64,000 nucleotides of DNA. It comes from Cryptomeria japonica (taxonomy: Eukaryota > Streptophyta > Pinopsida > Cupressales > Cupressaceae). A program made the translations under genes and the position numbers. Shown piece by piece: positions 12,085 to 22,409 of this stretch (position 1 is the first letter of the stretch; each line of letters begins with the position of its first letter). Location of the stretch: contig NC_081413.1 in NCBI RefSeq assembly GCF_030272615.1, positions 334,650,302-334,714,301 of the forward strand. The letters are read 5' to 3'. The notes beneath the pieces are model-generated. The model did no database searches. It saw only the letters and a list, made by a program, of their open reading frames with translations, and was not told the DNA's origin.

Positions 12085-13690
12085 TCTTAGGACACTATAT
12101 GATCCTAAGGGGAATGTCATATGTTAGGACACTATATGATCCTAAGGGGAATGTAATATGTGTACAGTAGGATGTTATAAGGGGTCATATGTGACCTACT
12201 AAGGGGTCACGCATGTGTTAATGCATGCATGACCCCTTAAGACACTATGTGATGGACTAAGGGGTATGTCCTTCACACTAGGATTTTATAAGGGGTCATA
12301 TGCTGTTCTAAGGGGTCATGCATATGTTATAACACATGCATGACCCCTCAGGACCACATATGACCCCTTAGGACACTATGTGATCCTAAGGGGAATGTCA
12401 TATGTACAGTAGGATGTTATAAGGGGTCCTATGTGACCTACTAAGGTGTCACACATGTGTTAATGCATGCGTGACCCCTTAGGGCCACATACGACCCCTT
12501 AAGACACTATGTGATGAACTAAAGGGTATGTCATTCACACTAGGATTTTATAAGGGGTCATATGTGGTTCTAACCACATATGACCCCTTAGGACACTATA
12601 TGATCCTAAGGGGAATGTCATATGTATAGTAGGATGTTATAAGGGGTCATATGTGACCTACTAAGGGGACCCCTTAGTAGGTCACATATGACCCCTTATA
12701 ACATCCTACTGTACATATGACATTCCCCTTTGGATCATATAGTGTCCTAAGGGGTCATATGTGGTTAGAACCACATATGACCCCTTATAAAATCCTAGTG
12801 TGAACGACATACCCCTTAGTTCATCACATAGTGTATTAAGGGGTCGTATGTGGTCCTAAGGGGTCACACATGTGTTAATGCATGTGTGACCCCTTAGGAC
12901 CACATACGACCCCTTAATACACTATGTGATGAACTAAGGGGTATGTCATTCACACTAGGATTTTATAAGGGGTCATATGTGGTTCTAACCATATATGACC
13001 CCTTAGGACACTATATGATCCAAAGGGGAATGTCATATGTACAGTAGGATGTTATAAGGGGTCATATGTGACCTACTAAGGGGTCACGCATGTGTTAATG
13101 CACGTGTGACCCCTTAGGACAACATACGACCCCTTAAGACACTATGTGATGGACTAAGGGGTATGTCCTTCACACTAGGATTTTATAAGGGGTCATATGC
13201 GGTTCTAAGGGGTCATGCATATGTTATAACAAATGTATGACCCCTCAGGACCACATATGACCCCTTAGGACACTATGTGATCCTAAGGGGAATGTCATAT
13301 GTACAGTAGGATGTTATAAGGGGTCCTATGTGACCTACTAAGGGGTCACGCATGTATTAATGCATGCGTGACCCCTTAGGACCACATACGACCCCTTAAG
13401 ACACTATGTGATGGACTAAGGGGTATGTCCTTCACACTAGGATTTTATAAAGGGTCATATGCGGTTGTAATGGGTCACGCATGTGTTAAGACACTATTTG
13501 ATGGACTAAGGGGTATGTCATTCACACTACAATTTTATAAGGGGTCATATGCAGTTCTAAGGGGTCACGCATGTGTTATAACACATGTGTGACCCCTTAG
13601 GACCACGTATGACCCCTTAGGACACTAGATCATACATGTACACTAGTATGTTATATGTGATCCTCTATGACCTCCTAAGGGAATGTATAG
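12085..13690. repeat. palindromic satellite-like repeat field
   Basis: About 1.6 kb is built from recurring modules (AAGGGGTCATATGTG, ACACTATGTGATCCTAAGGG, AGGATGTTATAAGGGGTC, GTGTTAATGCATG) in both orientations, almost all punctuated by GACCCCTTA/TAAGGGGTC. A large inverted repeat centres on 12669 (CCTACTAAGGGG, A, CCCCTTAGTAGG) with arms matching for about 200 bp or more and weaker symmetry beyond. No coding potential. Confidence 0.85.
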
Positions 13691-13739
13691 TGTCATCAGG
13701 GCATATGTGGTCTTAAGGGGTCATCTTGTGTGTGTAATA

Positions 13740-14390
13740 GGATGTAAAAATGGGTCACATTGTAGAGGAAATTTATTTTGTCTAATTTGTTTAAATTTGT
13801 TATCTAAATTTTCTAATGTTTATTTAAATTAAAATTTATTAATTTTTCTAACATTTAATTTATTATATTTATGTTTGCAACATTTTTCTAATTTTCTTTT
13901 TTTGCTAATGTTTTTCTAAGTTCTGATTTACTACCTTAGTTTTCTATGTTTTTCATAACAATTTTTTAAAATGTTGAAAAAAATATACATCTATACAATT
14001 ATGTAATTTTAAAAACAAATTGACACATTTCAGTCAAAACATTAAATTATCAAACTTTTTTCTAAAATAATGAAAAACAATAAATTATCAAACATTTTTC
14101 TAAAATGTTGAAAAACAATAACTATATACAATTATTTAATTAAAAAAATAAATTAACAAACAAATTATTTACAAATTTAATAAAAAAAGACATTATTAAA
14201 CCAAACAAAGGGTTATTTTGTGCACTTGATATAATAAAGGTCGAAAACTGAAATAGGAAAGATGCTAGCTGTTGCAGACAAAGCTCGGTGACATGATGCT
14301 GACGACTGGTTCGATCCAACCCCCACCAGACAGAAAAAGACAGATTTGATAATGACCCTTTAACTGTCATTTTCGCTATTTATAAATTTT
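13740..14390. other. AT-rich stretch without recognisable feature
   Basis: Low-complexity T/A-rich sequence with repeated TTTTTCTAA and ATTATCAAAC words. Only short, unconvincing frames are present. Confidence 0.5.
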
Positions 14391-14392
14391 TT

Positions 14393-14543
14393 AGGGTTCA
14401 CTCGAACCCATTAAAATACTAATATTAAGGTGGGTTCGCTCGAACCCAAAAGTCACCCGTCGTTCGAGTGATCCCAGGTCCATAGTGGGGTTCGCTCGAA
14501 CTCCCAGGGGTAGTCTGAGCGAACAGTGCTATTTCGCTCGAAC
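14393..14543. promoter_or_regulatory. right subterminal GTTCGCTCGAAC-type motif cluster
   Basis: About six copies or near copies of the motif seen at 4218-4386, for example GTTCACTCGAAC at 14396, GTTCGCTCGAAC at 14434 and 14490, GTTCGAGTGATC near 14462 and TTTCGCTCGAAC at 14532. They lie 80-230 bp from the right terminus. Paired clusters at both ends fit transposase binding. Confidence 0.65.
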
Positions 14544-14583
14544 ACCGAGAAAATCAAAGTTCCCACTTTCACCAAATTCCTTC

Positions 14584-14620
14584 ATTGGCAAAAGTGGGAA
14601 CCAGCTTTGTGAATTCACCC
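14584..14620 (-). repeat. right terminal inverted repeat
   Basis: Reads GGGTGAATTCACAAAGC inward from 14620, then TGGTTCCCACTTTTGCCA, matching 3412-3448. A further copy of the TTCCCACTTT half lies inverted at 14560-14570, so the right end could form a terminal hairpin. Confidence 0.85.
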
Positions 14621-14624
14621 CATC
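14621..14624. repeat. target-site duplication CATC, right
   Basis: Copy of the CATC at 3408-3411, directly outside the right TIR. Confidence 0.7.
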
Positions 14625-14685
14625 CTAATTTTTTAAAGGATTACCATTTTCTATTGTAATTGTGAGAAAATTAGAGTTAGGGTTT
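14625..14685 (-). pseudogene. Ty3/gypsy integrase core fragment (continuation)
   Basis: On the minus strand this reads LTITIENGNPLKN then a stop. Across the TSD it continues into DVCSLCDKFHIQH at 3411 and below, i.e. the integrase core region just before the YYPQ motif. It is the upstream piece of the gypsy fragment at 2851-3411. Similarity is lost at about 14675-14690. Confidence 0.65.
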
Positions 14686-14918
14686 GTTGGCAATTGACAA
14701 TCATCTGGTACATTCTGATGCTTGATTATTGGTTTAGGGTTGTCATTGATGGCAAATCTTCTTGATATTCCTATCTAATAATCGCAGATCTTGATATCCA
14801 AAAGCGGATGACAAACGAGAGCCAGTTAACCGATATTTCTGGTTAAGCAGAGCAATTTTCGTCTGAAAGATTTCTGATGATTGGGGTGTTATGAATCGTG
14901 CATGGGATGATTGTCTCA
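14686..14918. other. unassigned junction, possible LTR start
   Basis: It begins TGTTGGCAATTGACAATCATC, which resembles the TGTTGG start of the LTRs in this window, and contains TTGTCATTGATGGCAA, a word found in several of them. Only about 230 bp is present before similarity to element B begins near 14919. A truncated LTR is possible. Confidence 0.3.
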
Positions 14919-15795
14919 TCTTGTGTCTGAACTCATCAAAGTATTTGTTCAGTGCTTCTGGATAGTTAGTTCCAACTGCTTGTAGACTTTCCTTGATTTG
15001 TTTTGTCACTGGTTGGTCGGCAAACCACTGAATGTCACCTACTTCTCGAAAGTAGCCTTGGAAGTAAAAGAACAAACCAACCAGTAGTTGTCCAAACTTA
15101 AATCTCAGTCCATTGTCCTGTTTGATCGACCTAAGATTCAACATAAGTTGTCTTTGCATACAAGTGCACAGATCAAACGATGCATCTTCCTTGATCATCT
15201 TGTAAGCAGCATTTACCACTGTAGTAGAGATAAAATTAATTATGCTAGCAGAGAACGTTTAGTAACCTATCACCATGCAGTCATACTTGACCAGATTGTC
15301 CTTGATTGAGTTGACGGTAATTCCATGTGAGTCACTCACTAAACCGGTGAGCTTGGACATTTCAGTCTTGCTGACCTTCCTTAGGGCTGGCACTTCTCCT
15401 GTGTTATAGAAACTGGTGATGACATGAATCGCTTTAGGTGTGATATCATGTTTCCACTCTAGGTACATATTATCACCATGTACCCTGCTTAGAATAATGC
15501 AAATGTGATCATCCGAAAATTCTTCAAGAAAATAAACTACATTGTGAAGTTTCTTCCTTTCTAGAATGCTGAATTTTGGTTTAATTTTCTTATCCTTTTC
15601 GTAGAATAAGCTCAATTGTGAAAGGATCACAAGAGACCCTAGGTCTTCGATTTTGTAGTCTATGTAATCGGAAATGCCTTCATATACTTTAACACCAGCA
15701 GGTACTTGAAATAGGGCATTGTATTTCAACTTTCGTTTAATGAAGTCCATAGAATCAACGGGTGTACTAGAGCTATCATGTGATGCAAAAGCCAT
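14919..15795 (-). pseudogene. element B ORF2, N-terminal part (truncated)
   Basis: Minus-strand frame from the ATG at 15795 (MAFASHDSSSTPVDSMDFIK). It matches 48463-49340 with only scattered substitutions, including CIILSRVHGDNMYLEWKHDITPKAI, and shares a stop after VIGY (TAA here, TGA in the other copy). The frame reopens at DASFDLCTCMQRQLMLN and ends at the breakpoint near 14919, where the sequence changes. Function unknown; see the full copy at 46036-49340. Confidence 0.75.
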
Positions 15796-16238
15796 GATAA
15801 ATGGAGAATTATGAAAAATACCTTCATAGATTGAAATTTAGGGCTTCGTAGTTTGAACTTTGCCACACACTCCTTCGGTTGTAGAGATACCGCTTTGCGT
15901 TCTTCACTCCTCCAACAGATGTTTGCTTCAGATTCTTCTTTAGGATTTTGATAAGATCTTTGAATCGCAGTGTAAATTGCTTTTCTTCGCTCTACACTTG
16001 AAAAACTTCTTTGCTCAAAAAATGATAAGTGAGAAATGATTTGAAAATTCCTTTTAAACAGGTTCTCCACCTGCCATAATAAATGCTCCACTATTAGGGT
16101 GTAAACCCTAATTTGCCTTTTACCATTTTCGGTCTTCTACCGCCTGACAAGTATCTCATACTGGTTAAGGTCTTTTACCAGTGTAAACTGGGGGTTTGAA
16201 GTATTTCATCATTTTCTCCCCCTAAGCTTTTCTGATGC

Positions 16239-17516
16239 TTAGTTTGCCGGTTCTGTAATTTCCACACTAGGTGTGGAAACCGATTCTTCATGCAATACCG
16301 CTGGTTTCTTTTTCCAGGTTTTGTTCATATCTACTTGAACAGTTTCAATATCAATCTTTCCTTCCAGAGTGACCGGTATGTCATTCGATATGTTCTTTCT
16401 TGCTCTGCAGAATCTCGTTGTATGACCCAGTTTGTTGCAATGATAGTAGACCATTCCAGGTGCTCTCCATGGTCCATTATTCATGTTACCATTCTTCCTC
16501 CTGCATGTTGCAGTAGTGTGACCATGACAATGACAAATCACATAGATTGCTCTCCATCCGGTTGCCGCTTGATAGCCACTGCTACCTGACAAATGATTAA
16601 AGGTATTAAACTGGTTGGGATTCCAGTTCACAAAAGGTTCTGGACCAACTCCTTGAGTCCTCTGAGGATACCTTCCAGTATTGTGCATGACAAACCTGCA
16701 TTCAAATGCTCTATGCCCAAACTTGTTGCATGCATAACAATTACCATTGAATCTATTGGATCTAGGCTTATCATTTAGAAAATAAGGAAAATTATTGTAA
16801 GCCTTACATCTACATACATTAGTAGTGTGTCCTTCCTTGAGATAGTTAAAGTAAATAGGTTTAAACTTTTGCTTCCCTTTATCCTTTGATGTTGGTTGTT
16901 TCTTTGATGCTCTATCTTTTGTTCCAGAGGTCTCACCTTTCTAATAATCAGAGAAAACAAGTCCATTGTTATTCTTTACCGGTTTAGCTGATTCAAGCTT
17001 CTATTCTAGCTTGACAGTACTCTTATTGAATTTGGCAAGTATTTCCTTTGACTCAGTGAGTTCTTTGGAAATAGTAGCATTGGATTCCTTCAAGGTTGCA
17101 TTCTCAGAAGTAGCCATGTTTAGTTCACCTTGTACTTCTTCTTTTTCCATTTTTCTTTCATGAAGGTGAGCGGTAAGTGCACTGATCTCTTGCTTCAGCT
17201 TGGAGATTTCATGATCTTTGTCTTTTACCAGATCTTCAGCTTTCCTCCAGTTCTCAAGTTCTTGGCACATTCGAATAGTCAATCCTTCCAACTCCTTTCT
17301 TAGGTCGGAATTAGATTCATTTAGCTTTTTTACTTCTTGAATTAGGGCTTCCATGTCAGCTTCATTAGAAGAACTATTTTCAAATAGCTCCATCAGTTTT
17401 TCAACATGTTCTCTCCTTTTTTCCTGAGAGGTCTTATATTTGACCATAAGATCATCATAGGCTTGCTCAGACTGAGTGAGCTGATGAGTAAGTTCCCTCA
17501 CAGTGTATTCCCCCAT
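16239..17516 (-). pseudogene. element B ORF1: coiled coil + zinc knuckles
   Basis: The first ATG after the primer-binding site (17514-17516) opens a 426-codon frame. The N-terminal half is strongly coiled coil (heptad-like E/K/L-rich stretches at about 17030-17450). The C-terminal half has the zinc knuckle CYACNKFGHRAFEC, a degenerate CHCHGHTTATC and CYHC..C-type CNKLGHTTRFC. Two stops interrupt the middle (near 16939 and 17003). Such proteins are expected to bind RNA and package it, as Gag does, but the usual copia Gag domain is not visible. The homologue is at 49784-51061. Confidence 0.75.
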
Positions 17517-17551
17517 ATCTCTTTCCAAGTGGTTAAACTTATAGAAAGGTT

Positions 17552-17564
17552 GGCTCTGATACCA
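17552..17564 (-). other. primer-binding site of element B (second copy)
   Basis: On the minus strand TGGTATCAGAGCC, complementary to the 3' end of plant initiator tRNA-Met, starting two bases inside the LTR. This sets the element's direction as minus. Confidence 0.85.
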
Positions 17565-17566
17565 AT

Positions 17567-18668
17567 TGATGAATACTAAGAGGGGGGGGTGAATTAGTAT
17601 GCCAAAAATTACTGTACTTAAACACTTTACTAGTCTAGCAGCAAACCGGTAAAATAGTTTAGCAAACAAACCGGTTAGCACACATGAAAACCAAATAGAA
17701 AATAATGCGTTCACCCACAGAAGTACAATCACCATAACAAAAGAGATTTTGATGTGGAAACCCAAATGGGAGAAACTACAGTGAGATGAAACTCACAAGT
17801 AACTATCTGCATAATAGGAACCAAACCAGTTAAGGTCAAACTGGTTAAGGTCATACAATGTTCTTTACCAGAACAGATCCTGTTAGGAAACACAATCTCT
17901 ATTAGAAGATAAGTCTGATTAAAGACTACCTTGCTAGGGGATTTTAGATCCACAGATGTGAACCACCTTGTTAGAGGATTTACAAAAGGCTTTTTGGGCC
18001 TACCTGGTTAAGGGCTTCAAACTTGTCAAATATGTGAGTAATCAACAAGTGAGTGATCTAGAAAACTCTGTCTTCTCTCATAGATATGAACTTCTCTTCT
18101 ATAATCACACTTACAAAAACTCATCAACCACCTTAAACCGTAGCAACAACCTAAAACCCTAGACATGATGTCCTTATAATGGAATCTAATTTCATGTTGG
18201 TCCAATAGGATTATAATACAATTTCCTAGGTTCAATGCATCTAGACATATTTGGTAACACAACACAAAAAGTATCGCCAGAGTGTCGGCACCACAAAACA
18301 ATCGGTGGATGGTAACTCATCACAAAATGCCGGTTGGTAACTCATCATAGAGTATTACCAGTTCAAAAAAAATACCGGTTTAAGCAAAATACCGGTTGCC
18401 AGTTTGACAAAAATGAAGACTGGGAAATATGAGTTGTACTGCTTTGTTCCTTTGTACCGCTTGAGATCCTTGAATCGCTTTGGGTCTTCATACCACTTGA
18501 GATCGGTAACCACTTTCTGCAAAACACCTATAGTCTAAAGACTATAATACATCATACCGGTTTAAACAAATACTGGTTGATTTTAACTCATACATAAAAA
18601 AAGTGATCTCAAATCAAGTGTGTGTCCATCAATGACAATCACAACATCAATCATAAAAAATGCCAACA
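17567..18668 (-). repeat. element B 5' LTR (second copy)
   Basis: 1,102 bp, reading TGTTGGCATTTTTTATG to AGTATTCATCA on the minus strand. It closely matches 51112-52212 and 44645-45766, and carries a C-run (TTCACCCCCCCTCTTAGTA) just before its end. Confidence 0.9.
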
Positions 18669-19518
18669 CTTTATTGGCTTACAAGTTCAACAACTGGATG
18701 GTGGTATTTTTATTTGTCAGACCAAATATATCAAAGAGGTGTTGAAGACTTTTGGCATGGAAGACTGTAAACCAGTAGGAACACTGATGGCGATAGGCTG
18801 GAAGTTGTCAAAGGAAGATGATTCCCCTACTGTTAGTGAAAAAGAGCATAGATCTATTATTGGCAAGCTACACTATGTTGTCCATAGCAGACCGAGCATT
18901 GCTCATGTTGTTGGATTAGTGGCTAGATTTCAAAAAGAGTGTAAGGAGAGTCACATGGTGACTATGAAGATAATTTTTTGGTATCTCAAAGGCACAATAG
19001 ACTATGGTTTATGGTACCCCTATAAAGGAGATTTTACTTTGGATGTCTTTAGTGTTGCTGATTGGGAAGGTAATGTGGATGATCTAAAAAGCACAACCGG
19101 TGGAGCTTCTCTATTAGGAGGAAGATTAGTGGCATGAACAAGCAAGAAAAAAACATGTGTTTCTCAATCTATAGCTGAAGCAAAGTATGTAGCTGCATCC
19201 ATGAATTGCACATAGGCAATATGGATGAGAAATGTGCTAGAAGGATTCAAGATAGATATGTCTAAATCGATGACTATTTATTGTGATAATACAAGTGCAA
19301 TAAACATTTCTAAGAATACTGTACTTCATTCTAGAACCAAGCACATTGAATTGAAGTATCACTTCCTAAGGGAAAGAGTTCAAGAAAAGGAGGTGAAGAT
19401 GGAATATGTGAAGGGTAAAGATCAGTTAGTTGATATCTTTACTAAGCCCTTATCGAAGGCTACCTTTGAGTTTTTTAGAGGTAAACTAGGGGTTAGACCC
19501 CTACACCAAAAGAACTAG
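18669..19518 (+). pseudogene. Ty1/copia reverse transcriptase end + RNase H (first unit)
   Basis: Plus-strand copia pol end. FIGLQVQQLDGGIFICQTKY and the KPVGTLM, HSRPSIAHVV and WYLKGTIDYGLWY segments are the connection region; ADWEGNVDD, IYCDNTSAINISKN and RTKHIELKYHFLRE are RNase H. It ends DIFTKPLSKATFEFF...LGVRPL. Stops: TGA at 19135 (shared with the copy at 52679) and TAG at 19213 (private). The upstream RT is cut off by element B at 18668. Confidence 0.85.
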
Positions 19519-19610
19519 AATGATGGAGATCCATCAATCCTGTGGATTTCATGTTTATTTTTCACTAAGGATTGATGAAGGTGCTCACTACTCCTTTGGG
19601 GGAGAAAGTC
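19519..19610 (+). other. copia 3' leader and polypurine tract
   Basis: A short untranslated stretch after RNase H ends with CTTTGGGGGAGAAAGTC directly before the LTR's TGATGTAAAG. The same order occurs at 53063-53154. Confidence 0.6.
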
Positions 19611-21621
19611 TGATGTAAAGTTTTGATTAAATGCTCTGTTATAATTTTTCTGATTTGAGTAGTGGAGATGATGGAAGAGGTGGCAGCAGAATTGAAGACA
19701 AGTGATGCATTTACATCTTTGGCATTGTTGTCAAAGTAGGAGAATAAAAGAAAAGAAATCAGATATGGGAGAATAGAAAAGATCAGATTGAGAGAAGCAT
19801 TGGTTAAGTGGGAGATGACAAAAGGAGGAGAACTGATAGATAATGTGATACCAACAAGCAAGTTGCAGATGATGATGTTACTCTGATTGTATATCTGATT
19901 AGTGTTTCCATGAATGCAAAAGAGGGATATTTTTGGCATTTGGCATAACTGATACAGATGCAGGTGATGCATTTGATGATGGATGAGTGCACCGATAAAG
20001 CATAGAAGTCTATTTGTGATGAAGAGATTGAGATTCTATGATTAGATGACATGATCAGTTATTTGTGTTGTCATTGATGGCAACTGATGTTCATGATGTT
20101 CTTGATGTTTTGTTTTTTCATCTTAGTGATTTGGTTTACTGGAAGATAGGGTTTACCAGCAGAGAACTAAAGTCTATGAAATAGGACTTTAATCGGTAAA
20201 GCAAAGATATTTTGATTGAATCTGATGATCGGCAATGATTGGTGATTTGAGGTTTGGATGGTGAACTTGTATCATGGAAAGATGTATCTGATCGGAACTG
20301 GAACTTGTGAAGATTATCAGAAGGTGTGTTTCAAATTTATGATGAAGTTTTGCTAAGGTTTTAGTAGGGTTTAAGACCGGTGAAGAAATCATCAAACCGA
20401 TAATGATTTATGTTATGACGATGATTGACGACGAGCCTACATAAAGTTGGTAAAATGGTGCAAACTGCGTGAAAAGATTTGATTGTTGTTTTGGTGCGAT
20501 TCAAGGAAGAATTTTTTGGGAATCAACGAAATGTTTAGTAGAGTGTTTTGAGGGTTTGAATTTGGTACAGATCAGATTTTCATGATAGGTTACGATCAAC
20601 CAACGGTTGATATTGCATTGCAATTTGTTGTAATGATCTGTATATCGATCTGTGATGATCTCTTATGATTTGAATTGTAAATTCATGATGTAAATAAGGT
20701 TTAGTGGCTGACCTAGTTGAGATGGCTATTTAGGATGACACAGTTGATGTTTATGGTGTCGGTGGTCTTAGAGAATGTGTTTAGCCATCCAAGTGAAGTG
20801 TGAGATCTTGATATTTGCAGAGTGTTGAGTATAACTGGGTCTGATCAAGCAAGCAGAGAAGTGCAAGTAACAAATCATTTTCTTACCGTTGTTCCCTAAC
20901 AGTTGTAGGAGGTTAAATTCCTTAACTGGGTAGGTCCTAACAGGCCTTAAACATTAAAGTCTCCTAATAGGGTAACTCTCAAAAGAGTGTTAAATCCTCT
21001 CATGAGGTTGATCCTAATAGATCATCAATCTCCTAACTGGGCTGCTAGGCAAATCCCTTAACCAGGTGACTCCTAATAGGGTCTGCTCCTAACTGGGCAT
21101 ATTGTAAGCTCCTAATAGTGCTAAGCTCCTAACATGACATACTTCAAAAGAGTACAAATATTTGTTGGTGCCAACTCCCACCATTTTTTTTTCCCTATTT
21201 GGGTTTCCACGTCAAAAAATTATGGTGTTCATGTATGGAATGTTTTTCATGTGATGTTCTTGTTTGTGTTTCATTTCATGCATTATTTTTGTGACACCGG
21301 TTATGATGTTTTATCAGCAGTCTATTAGAGGTTAGCGGTATTGATAAGGAGTTGTGTGTGAAAGTATTTGATCTGATTGATAAGGTTAATGAGTTGGAAA
21401 ATGATCAAGTTTATATGATTTCTTTGGTGGTGAAAGTATTGATAGTTGTGGTAAAATGATTTGATTAATGTGTTAAGTAGATCTGATTAAAGAAGTTGAG
21501 ATATTTGTTAAATGGTTTTAGATCTGAGATTAGTTTGTTTATAATTCTAAAGTTTCAATTGGTCTTAATACTGATTCACCGCCCCCCTCTTAGTATTAAC
21601 TGAATCCTCATAGGATTAACA
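19611..21621 (+). repeat. backbone copia LTR (shared, central)
   Basis: 2,011 bp, TGATGTAAAG to GGATTAACA, preceded by a polypurine tract and followed by a PBS. It therefore acts as 3' LTR for the unit on its left and 5' LTR for the one on its right. It matches 53155-54891 closely until that copy is truncated, and contains the C-rich word GATTCACCGCCCCCCTCTTAG near its end. Confidence 0.85.
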
Positions 21622-21623
21622 AT

Positions 21624-21635
21624 TGGTATCAGAGC
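21624..21635 (+). other. primer-binding site of backbone copia
   Basis: TGGTATCAGAGC, initiator tRNA-Met type, two bases after the LTR. Confidence 0.85.
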
Positions 21636-21695
21636 TTTGGTCCTCTGTGTGCAGAAAGCCTAATCACTTGAGGAAAAGATTCTGAGGAAGTCAAG

Positions 21696-22409
21696 ATGAT
21701 GAAGAAAGAGGGTCCCAAGTTCAACAAGGATAACTACAAAATCTGGAAAGACATAATGAGATCTACATCAAAGGTCTTGGTGCACAATATTGGAAGCAAG
21801 TTGAAACAACATATGTTACTCCTACTATAACATGCAAGCTCTAGAAGCTATTGTAAGTACTTTATCTGATTCAAAATATATTGATGTTCAAGGATTGGAA
21901 ACTGCAGGCGAGGTTTGGGAAAAGTTAGAGAAAATCTATGGAGGAGATGAGAAAGTTCAAAGAGCCAAAGAGGAAAGCTTGAGAGGAAAGTTTGATGACA
22001 TGAGAATTCTTGAAGGAGAAAATGTTGCACAGTATGGTCAGAGAATCAAAGAAGTTGTTGGCGACATAAAGAGTGCTGGAGGTAAAATAGAATATGGTGC
22101 AATAGTAAGTAAAATGCTCAGAACTCTTCAACCTCGGTATGCTATAAGAGTATCGACAATCCAAGAACTTAGATCTATTTCAAAGGATAAGGTAACTTTC
22201 AATTCATTGATTGGTAGGCTTACAGATTTTAAGTTAAATAGTTTTGACAATAGTGTGACAAAATCTATTGAATCTGCCTTTAAAGATTCTATTACCGATT
22301 CATCTGCTAGAAAAGGAAAAGATATATGTCAAAATCATGAGTGCAGGGCAAGTCATGGAAGTAATCAGGGAAATGAAGACAATGAAGATCAAGTGATGGA
22401 ACTTAAGGC
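21696..22409 (+). pseudogene. backbone copia gag, N-terminal part
   Basis: Begins MMKKEGPKFNKDNYKIWKD, the usual copia Gag start. A frameshift near 21760 moves the reading (IYIKGLGAQYWKQVE), and a third frame from about 21832 carries WEKLEKIYGGDEKVQRAKEE, GQRIKEVVGDIK and SKMLRTLQPRY. It ends at ..VMELKA where the inner copia is inserted; the frame resumes at 35234 with ALLAKRF. The product would be the structural capsid protein of copia particles. Confidence 0.8.

Larger units (their letters stand above)
3412..14620 (+). mobile_element. 11.2-kb DNA transposon with TIRs and 4-bp TSD
   Basis: The ends form terminal inverted repeats of about 31-37 bp: GGGTGAACTCACAA at the left and GGGTGAATTCACAA read inward from the right, both followed by TGGTTCCCACTTTT. 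CATC flanks both sides (3408-3411 and 14621-14624). Removing the element plus one CATC rejoins a gypsy integrase reading frame, which confirms both boundaries. Contents in order: left subterminal motif cluster, multi-exon transposase (+), AT-rich spacer with a 198-bp tandem duplication, a second gene on -, a GA microsatellite, a 1.6-kb palindromic repeat field, and the right subterminal cluster. A 4-bp TSD is typical of Sola and also occurs in a few other superfamilies; I cannot assign the family without a search. Confidence 0.85.
14919..18668 (-). mobile_element. element B, second copy, 5' part only
   Basis: Colinear with 48463-52212. It includes the 5' LTR (17567-18668), PBS, ORF1 and the start of ORF2, and stops abruptly near 14919 inside ORF2. 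Its LTR abuts CTTTA (18669-18673) and the same reverse transcriptase position as the full copy, so both copies descend from one insertion duplicated together with its host copia. Confidence 0.85.

Noticed and set aside
3412-14620. hAT, MULE or CACTA assignment for the DNA transposon
   Set aside because: The TSD is 4 bp, not 8, 9 or 3; ends do not begin CACT(A/G); no BED, SWIM or other typical domain is seen.
15726-16091. 121-residue minus-strand frame between ORF1 and ORF2 of the second B copy
   Set aside because: It overlaps the start of ORF2 in another frame and is mostly leader sequence; the other B copy does not preserve it.
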